Part shown: positions 6,418-9,806 of the stretch, piece after piece
How the letters are laid out: the number at the start of each line of letters is the position of its first letter
Numbering within the stretch: the first letter of the stretch is position 1
Notes under the pieces: generated by a model
The model's input: the letters and a program-made list of their open reading frames with translations, nothing else
Told to the model about the DNA's origin: nothing
Database searches by the model: none
Source of the DNA: Candidatus Krumholzibacteriota bacterium
GTDB taxonomy: Bacteria > Krumholzibacteriota > Krumholzibacteriia > Krumholzibacteriales > Krumholzibacteriaceae
Reading direction: 5' to 3'
Length of the DNA: 9,806 nucleotides
NCBI GenBank assembly: GCA_030672805.1
Contig: DAOVFR010000073.1
Span: 1 to 9,806 of the forward strand
Made by a program: the position numbers and the translations under genes

Positions 6418-7062
6418 CTAGACCTGGCCGTAACCGGTCGCCTCGGGCCTGATAAGGCTGCCTCCCCAGTTGCGGCCCTTGCCGGTGAGAACGCCCGTGA
6501 ATTCGTTTCTCAGCTTCTTGTACTGACCGAAGAGGTAGCCGATCTCACGGCCTCCGACACCGATATCACCGGCCGGCACATCGGTGTTGTGCCCGATATG
6601 GCGGAACAGCTCGCTCATGAAGGCCTGGCAGAAGCGCATGACTTCATTATCCGACTTGCCTTTCGGATCGAAGTCGGAACCGCCCTTTCCGCCACCCATC
6701 GGAAGAGTCGTGAGCGCATTCTTGAAAACCTGCTCGAAGGCGAGGAACTTCAGGATTCCGAGGTTCACCGTCGGATGGAAGCGCAGCCCGCCCTTATATG
6801 GACCTATCGCGCTGTTCATCTCGATGCGGAATCCTCTGTTTACCTGGATCTCTCCCCTGTCGTCGACCCAGGGAACACGGAACAGGATAACGCGCTCCGG
6901 CTCGGTGACCCTCTCCAGGATCTTCGCTTTCATGTATTTGGGATTCTTCTCGATGAAATCCATCAGCGAGGCTGCAACTTCCTGAACAGCCTGGTGGAAC
7001 TCGGGCTGGTCCGGGTCACGAGACTTGATATAATCCATGAAGGCATCGACCGTCTTCGACAT
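6418..7062 (-). CDS. gdhA: glutamate dehydrogenase, N-terminal (substrate-binding) part, up to the TAG
   Basis: These 214 codons form nearly all of the first Glu/2-oxoglutarate-binding domain. Lys90 lies in GPYKGGLRFHP, Lys114 in EQVFKNALTTLPMGGGKGG, catalytic Lys126 in the same glycine-rich loop, and catalytic Asp166 in PAGDIGVGGREIG. All catalytic residues of the family that fall in this half are present, so nothing suggests decay apart from the stop. Translation ending here would lack the whole nucleotide-binding domain and the C-terminal return helix, so the product alone should be inactive. Confidence 0.85.
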   Translation of the reverse strand: MSKTVDAFMDYIKSRDPDQPEFHQAVQEVAASLMDFIEKNPKYMKAKILERVTEPERVILFRVPWVDDRGEIQVNRGFRIEMNSAIGPYKGGLRFHPTVNLGILKFLAFEQVFKNALTTLPMGGGKGGSDFDPKGKSDNEVMRFCQAFMSELFRHIGHNTDVPAGDIGVGGREIGYLFGQYKKLRNEFTGVLTGKGRNWGGSLIRPEATGYGQV

Positions 7063-7096
7063 CTTCGCCCCCCCCTTGGGAAAAGGTTACAGGGAT

Positions 7097-7116
7097 AAAA
7101 AACGCCCATTCGGGCG
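7097..7116 (-). terminator. terminator-like hairpin inside the gdhA leader (possible attenuator)
   Basis: In the minus-strand RNA, CGCCC (7116-7112), loop GAAT and GGGCG (7107-7103) form an all-GC stem followed at once by six U (7102-7097), the shape of an intrinsic terminator. No gene ends upstream of it on this strand; it lies between the gdhA promoter candidate and the gdhA start. The stem is only 5 bp, so strength is uncertain. Confidence 0.5.
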
Positions 7117-7137
7117 ACACAGCTGATCCCATGGAAA

Positions 7138-7155
7138 ACCCACCATCAGATGGGT
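7138..7155 (-). promoter_or_regulatory. first hairpin of the gdhA leader
   Basis: In the minus-strand RNA, ACCCATC (7155-7149) pairs with GGTGGGT (7144-7138), one pair being U-G, across loop UGAU. It would form within about 5 bases of the predicted transcription start. Its 5' arm CCCAT could instead pair with AUGGG, which occurs in CCAUGGG just downstream and again in the terminator-like hairpin, so alternative folds are possible. Confidence 0.4.
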
Positions 7156-7166
7156 CAGGACAAGAA

Positions 7167-7195
7167 ACGATAAGGTGCCGTACAATAACTGTCAA
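7167..7195 (-). promoter_or_regulatory. sigma-70-type promoter of gdhA
   Basis: A perfect -35 TTGACA (7195-7190), a 17-base spacer and -10 TATCGT (7172-7167) face gdhA. Transcription would start near 7160, giving a leader of just under 100 bases that contains two hairpins. The repeat AATAACTGT (7184-7192) overlaps the -35, and AGGTGCCGT (7173-7181) fills part of the spacer. Confidence 0.6.
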
Positions 7196-7299
7196 GCCTA
7201 TTTTTAGAATTTCTGATATTATCCCTTAAAGTGGAAATGATAAAAAAGAATTTAGGTGCCGTTTCGGCCTCGGTGGCCGAAATCGCGATAAATAACTGT
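7173..7299 (+). repeat. two pairs of 9-base direct repeats in the gdhA-ald control region
   Basis: AGGTGCCGT occurs at 7173-7181 and 7254-7262. AATAACTGT occurs at 7184-7192 and 7291-7299. The order is the same in both places, with the second pair spread apart by 28 bases that include an inverted repeat. One AATAACTGT overlaps the gdhA -35; the other touches the ald -35. This looks like duplicated operator or activator sites. Confidence 0.5.
7262..7282. repeat. perfect 8-bp inverted repeat upstream of ald
   Basis: TTTCGGCC (7262-7269) and GGCCGAAA (7275-7282) flank loop TCGGT. It lies upstream of both promoter candidates' transcripts, so it acts, if at all, as DNA (a dimeric regulator site) rather than as RNA. 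It is centred about 30 bases upstream of the ald -35. Confidence 0.55.
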
Positions 7300-7328
7300 T
7301 GAATACAATAAAGATTGAGATATATATT
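7299..7328 (+). promoter_or_regulatory. sigma-70-type promoter of ald
   Basis: TTGAAT (7299-7304) is followed after 16 or 18 bases by TATATA (7321-7326) or TATATT (7323-7328). Transcription would start near 7334, giving a leader of about 60 bases with GAGGAG as SD. It faces away from the gdhA promoter, the two -35 elements being about 100 bases apart. Confidence 0.5.
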
Positions 7329-7394
7329 ACAGTTTAAACCGTACTGGTTGTTGAAATCACTTCCCTCTCGTTTACTTCAGCACGAGGAGACAAA

Positions 7395-8510
7395 ATGCTT
7401 ATCGGCATACCAAAGGAGATCAAGAAGGACGAGTACCGTGTCGCCCTTCTTCCCGTAGGCGCGGAGACGCTTATCAAGCACGGCCAAAGGGTGATCGTCG
7501 AAAAAGGGGCCGGAGCCGGCAGCGGGATACCGGATTCAGAGTATCGTGCGGCCGGTGCAGGCATCGTTTCGAGCGCGAAGGACGTTTTCAGGCGCGCCGA
7601 CATGATCATCAAGGTGAAAGAGCCGCAGCCCGTCGAGATCAGGATGATCCGTCCCGATCAGATCGTTTTCACCTATTATCACTTCGCGGCAAGCCGTTCT
7701 CTCACCGAGGGAATGATACGGACCGGCGCGATCAGCATCGCCTACGAGACGATGGAGGAAGAGGACGGCACGCTGCCTCTTCTCACCCCTATGAGCGAGG
7801 TCGCGGGACGGATGGCTGTGCAGGAGGGCGCCAAGTATCTCGAACGTCCCATGATGGGCCGCGGTATCCTGCTCGGCGGAGTCCCCGGAGTCGAGCCGGC
7901 GATTGTCGCGATCATCGGCGGCGGCGTCGTCGGGACACACGCCGCGAAGATGGCGGCCGGTCTCGGTGCGAAGGTGACGATCCTCGATGTCGATCTCGAA
8001 CGCCTTCGATACCTCAGTGACGTGCTGCCCGCAAACGTTACGACGCTCACGTCGAACCCCGAGAACATCCGCAAGAGCGTGGCCGAGGCTGATCTTCTGG
8101 TCGGCGCCGTTCTGATCAAGGGAGCGAAGGCTCCCCGGCTCGTCACGCGAAAGATGGTCAGGACGATGAAACCGGGCGCCGTCATTGTCGACGTGGCGGT
8201 CGACCAGGGCGGTTGCATCGAGACGATCAAGCCCACCACGCATTCGAATCCAACCTACCTGGTGAACGGCGTGGTACACTACGGCGTGGCAAACATGCCC
8301 GGGGCAGTCGCCCGTACATCGACTTACGCACTCACCAATGCAACGCTCCCCTATGCGGTTCAGATCGCGCGCCTGGGATACAGGAAAGCCGCGAAGAGGA
8401 GCAAGGCGATATGGACCGGGATCAACATCCTGGACAGGATGGTGACGGACGCAGCCGTGGCAAAGTCGTTCAGGATGAAGTACACCCCGCTCGATGAGAT
8501 AATCAAGTAA
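7395..8510 (+). CDS. ald: alanine dehydrogenase
   Basis: NAD-dependent L-alanine dehydrogenase interconverts alanine with pyruvate plus ammonium. At 371 aa it has the standard family length and aligns from the first residue (MLIGIPKEIKKDEYRVALLP). Active-site residues keep canonical numbering: Arg15 in YRVAL, Lys75 in KVKEP, His96 in YYHFA and Asp270 in DVAVDQGG. The coenzyme-binding glycine loop IGGGVVGTHA is at 174-183, with acidic Asp198 at the end of the next strand in the position that binds the ribose of NAD. ATG 7395 is preceded by a good SD, GAGGAG, with a 5-base gap. One small deviation is GAVARTST where most members have GAVPRTST. It is a single-gene transcript, divergent from gdhA across a shared control region, and its end converges with pdxJ. 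Identification is secure. Confidence 0.95.
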   Translation: MLIGIPKEIKKDEYRVALLPVGAETLIKHGQRVIVEKGAGAGSGIPDSEYRAAGAGIVSSAKDVFRRADMIIKVKEPQPVEIRMIRPDQIVFTYYHFAASRSLTEGMIRTGAISIAYETMEEEDGTLPLLTPMSEVAGRMAVQEGAKYLERPMMGRGILLGGVPGVEPAIVAIIGGGVVGTHAAKMAAGLGAKVTILDVDLERLRYLSDVLPANVTTLTSNPENIRKSVAEADLLVGAVLIKGAKAPRLVTRKMVRTMKPGAVIVDVAVDQGGCIETIKPTTHSNPTYLVNGVVHYGVANMPGAVARTSTYALTNATLPYAVQIARLGYRKAAKRSKAIWTGINILDRMVTDAAVAKSFRMKYTPLDEIIK

Positions 8511-8513
8511 CAC

Positions 8514-8561
8514 CGGCGGTGGACACTCGCCGCGGGGCAGGGGGGCGGCAAACACGCCCCC
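8514..8561. terminator. two GC-rich hairpins between convergent ald and pdxJ
   Basis: CGGCG (8514-8518) pairs with CGCCG (8528-8532), and GGGGGCG (8541-8547) pairs with CGCCCCC (8555-8561) across loop GCAAACA. Both fold on either strand, suiting a shared bidirectional end for the two converging genes. Neither has a U-tract, so they may block or stabilise rather than terminate alone. Confidence 0.55.
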
Positions 8562-8584
8562 TTCGCCCGCAAGGCACGATCGCC

Positions 8585-9304
8585 CTACCGCTTGATGAGT
8601 TGCACCATTTCACTGACTGCACGCTCGATACCGACAAATACGGCTCTTGATATTATCGAGTGCCCGATGTTCAGCTCCTCGATATCCGCCACACCCACGA
8701 TTGGATGAACGTTATGGTACGTAAGGCCGTGTCCGGCATGCACGTGCATTCCGAACTTCCTTGCCGCCTTCGCGGCGTCATGTACCGCCATTATCGTTCT
8801 TTCGACTTCGTCCCGTGTCGCGTTCGCGTATTCTCCCGTATGTATCTCGACGGCATCGAACCCGAGTCGGGCGGCCTCCTTGATCTGTGAAAGATCCGGT
8901 GTGAGAAACGCCGCCACACTGATGCCCCCTTCCTTCAGGGCCTTGACCGTCTGCGAGGCCCTTTCGCCCATCCTCCTCAGGTCGAGCCCACCCTCTGTCG
9001 TCACCTCCTCGCGGCGTTCCGGCACGAGAGTAACCGAGTCCGGATGCAGGGCAAGCGCGATCTCCTGCATCTCCGGTGTCGCGGCCATCTCGAGGTTTAC
9101 CAGCGTCTGGGCCATTTCCATGATCAGCCGTGCGTCCCTGTTCTGGATGTGCCTCCTGTCCTCCCTCAGATGGAACGTGATCTGGTCGGCGCCGCCCTGC
9201 TCGGCGAGCATCGCAGCGGCAACGGGATCGGGTTCCGTGGTTTTCCTTGCCTCCCGGATCGTCGCAACGTGATCTACATTCACCCCAAGCCTGATACGGT
9301 TCAA
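8585..9304 (-). CDS. pdxJ: pyridoxine 5'-phosphate synthase
   Basis: PdxJ condenses 1-deoxyxylulose 5-phosphate with aminoacetone phosphate to make pyridoxine 5'-phosphate in the DXP-dependent vitamin B6 pathway. The TIM-barrel protein is 239 aa, the normal length. GVNVDHVATIREAR is at residues 7-20, His45 and the phosphate-binding run in FHLREDRRHI (44-53), catalytic Glu72 in NLEMAATPEMQ and His192 in HAGHGLTYHNV. All match the E. coli active-site pattern. The start is TTG 9304, because the family N-terminus begins there and AGGAGGAGG lies just upstream; an upstream in-frame extension to 9538 is arginine-rich non-family sequence inside the preceding gene. The TTG overlaps the stop of the YibQ-like gene (TTGA), which suggests translational coupling. 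The stop is TAG. Confidence 0.94.
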   Translation of the reverse strand: MNRIRLGVNVDHVATIREARKTTEPDPVAAAMLAEQGGADQITFHLREDRRHIQNRDARLIMEMAQTLVNLEMAATPEMQEIALALHPDSVTLVPERREEVTTEGGLDLRRMGERASQTVKALKEGGISVAAFLTPDLSQIKEAARLGFDAVEIHTGEYANATRDEVERTIMAVHDAAKAARKFGMHVHAGHGLTYHNVHPIVGVADIEELNIGHSIISRAVFVGIERAVSEMVQLIKR

Positions 9305-9806
9305 GATCCTCCTCCTTCCGCCGTTTTCCCGCCTCTTCGTTCTATCATCCCGGATACCGTGATCAATTCGATTTCCCGCCTTCCAGCTTCCCCGATAAGC
9401 CAGCGAAGATGCTCGAGGCTCTTCCGTTTCACATGCATGATGCCCAGTGCGCTCCCCCTTCTCGCCGCCAGCGAGAGCAGCTTTTCCATGCTTTCCCGCG
9501 TGTCGGACTCCTTGTTGTCGATAAAAAGGTCGTTGCACGTGCTTTTGACGCCGGCCTCCCGCGCGACCTCGGATACGACGGTCCCCGGAGAGGTCATGCT
9601 GTCGATAAAAAAGAGCTCCTGTTTCCGGCAGACACCGAGGACCGCCTTCATGACACGCCGGTCGGCAGTCGCCCTCGATCCCATGTGATTGTTCATGCCA
9701 ACGACCCCCGGCGTCGTCTCGAGGGCCCTTTCCGTGATTTTCCTGATTTCCGAGTCCTTCATCGAAACCCTGATAAGCGGGATATCTCCGTCGTCATCGG
9801 CGCCCC
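9301..9806 (-). CDS. YibQ/DUF610 divergent polysaccharide deacetylase, N-terminus outside window
   Basis: The last 167 residues of a gene entering from the right edge. It matches the divergent polysaccharide deacetylase family (DUF610, YibQ): VVGMNNHMGSRATAD, then ELFFIDSMTSPGTVVSEVAREAG, and DLFIDNKESDTRESMEKLL, which are the family's metal-binding and core motifs. These are usually periplasmic or envelope proteins of about 250-400 aa with an N-terminal signal or membrane anchor, which would lie outside this window. The tail after the domain is short and ends with RRGGKTAEGGGS. Its TGA overlaps the pdxJ TTG start by two bases of the TTGA run. The function of the family is not established; cell-envelope polysaccharide processing is inferred from the fold. 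Confidence 0.85.
   Translation of the reverse strand, partial: GADDDGDIPLIRVSMKDSEIRKITERALETTPGVVGMNNHMGSRATADRRVMKAVLGVCRKQELFFIDSMTSPGTVVSEVAREAGVKSTCNDLFIDNKESDTRESMEKLLSLAARRGSALGIMHVKRKSLEHLRWLIGEAGRREIELITVSGMIERRGGKTAEGGGS

Larger units (their letters stand above)
5722..7062 (-). pseudogene. gdhA: NADP-type glutamate dehydrogenase gene interrupted by one in-frame TAG
   Basis: Hexameric glutamate dehydrogenase interconverts 2-oxoglutarate plus ammonium and glutamate using NAD(P)H. The reading frame runs from ATG 7062 (purine-rich AAGGGGGG upstream) to TAG 5724-5722, 446 codons, the usual length of E. coli-type GdhA (447 aa). The only defect is TAG at 6420-6418, codon 215, inside the conserved run RPEATGYGxVYF, where family members have Tyr; TAC or TAT to TAG is one base change. 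Frame and sequence are intact on both sides, so this is a recent nonsense change, a sequencing error, or a readthrough site. TAG also ends this gene and two neighbours, arguing against general recoding. The gene has its own promoter and leader and is divergent from ald. If truly disrupted, ammonium assimilation would need another route. Confidence 0.88.

Noticed and set aside
6418..6420. TAG in gdhA read as pyrrolysine or a genome-wide recoded codon
   Set aside because: Glutamate dehydrogenase is not a known pyrrolysine protein, the conserved residue is Tyr, and TAG ends three genes in this window at their normal lengths.
6310..7098. 262-codon plus-strand frame opposite gdhA
   Set aside because: It is the antisense shadow of a strongly conserved gene; no family motifs and no SD.
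7063..7394. tRNA, small RNA gene or CRISPR in the gdhA-ald gap
   Set aside because: No cloverleaf or repeat-spacer regularity is visible; the repeats are two pairs of 9-mers and the hairpins fit promoter and leader elements.
7536..8555. 339-codon minus-strand frame opposite ald
   Set aside because: Antisense shadow of ald; composition-driven, with no recognisable domain.
9305..9538. N-terminal extension of pdxJ to 9538
   Set aside because: The extension is basic, non-homologous and overlaps the YibQ-like gene in another frame; the PdxJ family begins at IRLGVNVDH and TTG 9304 has a strong SD.

Overview
The window is bacterial chromosome, most likely from a diderm (Gram-negative-type) bacterium. 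PdxJ implies the DXP-dependent route to vitamin B6. A YibQ-type deacetylase and an XrtA-type polysaccharide deacetylase are both typical of bacteria with an outer envelope. No RNA gene, ribosomal protein or other marker allows a species call. Most of the window is GC-rich with SD-led genes; roughly the first 1.4 kb is visibly richer in A+T.

Layout from left to right. Bases 1-1172 (minus) hold a CapK/PaaK-like adenylate-forming enzyme cut off by the left edge. Bases 1162-1441 hold debris: a 42-codon open fragment, a 54-codon ORF resembling the N-terminus of an IS256-type transposase with a strong SD, and a hairpin. Bases 1442-2209 (plus) encode a SAM methyltransferase. A minus-strand cluster follows, transcribed from right to left: gdhA (7062-5722, broken by one in-frame TAG), an XrtA-type polysaccharide deacetylase (5638-4778), a second SAM methyltransferase translationally coupled to it (4778-4134), and an amino-acid/polyamine permease fused to a PTS EIIA domain (4042-2213). 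Divergent from gdhA is ald, alanine dehydrogenase (7395-8510). Convergent with ald is pdxJ (9304-8585), whose start overlaps the stop of a YibQ/DUF610 polysaccharide deacetylase cut off by the right edge.

Two themes run through the window. One is extracellular polysaccharide modification (CapK, two methyltransferases, deacetylase). The other is amino-acid nitrogen metabolism: glutamate dehydrogenase, alanine dehydrogenase, and a permease carrying a domain related to the nitrogen-PTS EIIA. The divergent gdhA-ald intergenic region is the main regulatory stretch: two good promoter candidates, two repeated motifs shared by them, a strong inverted repeat, and a terminator-like hairpin inside the gdhA leader.

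I see no CRISPR, tRNA, rRNA, phage or defence system. The points most worth checking are the in-frame amber in gdhA, the permease-EIIA fusion, and the gdhA-ald control region.
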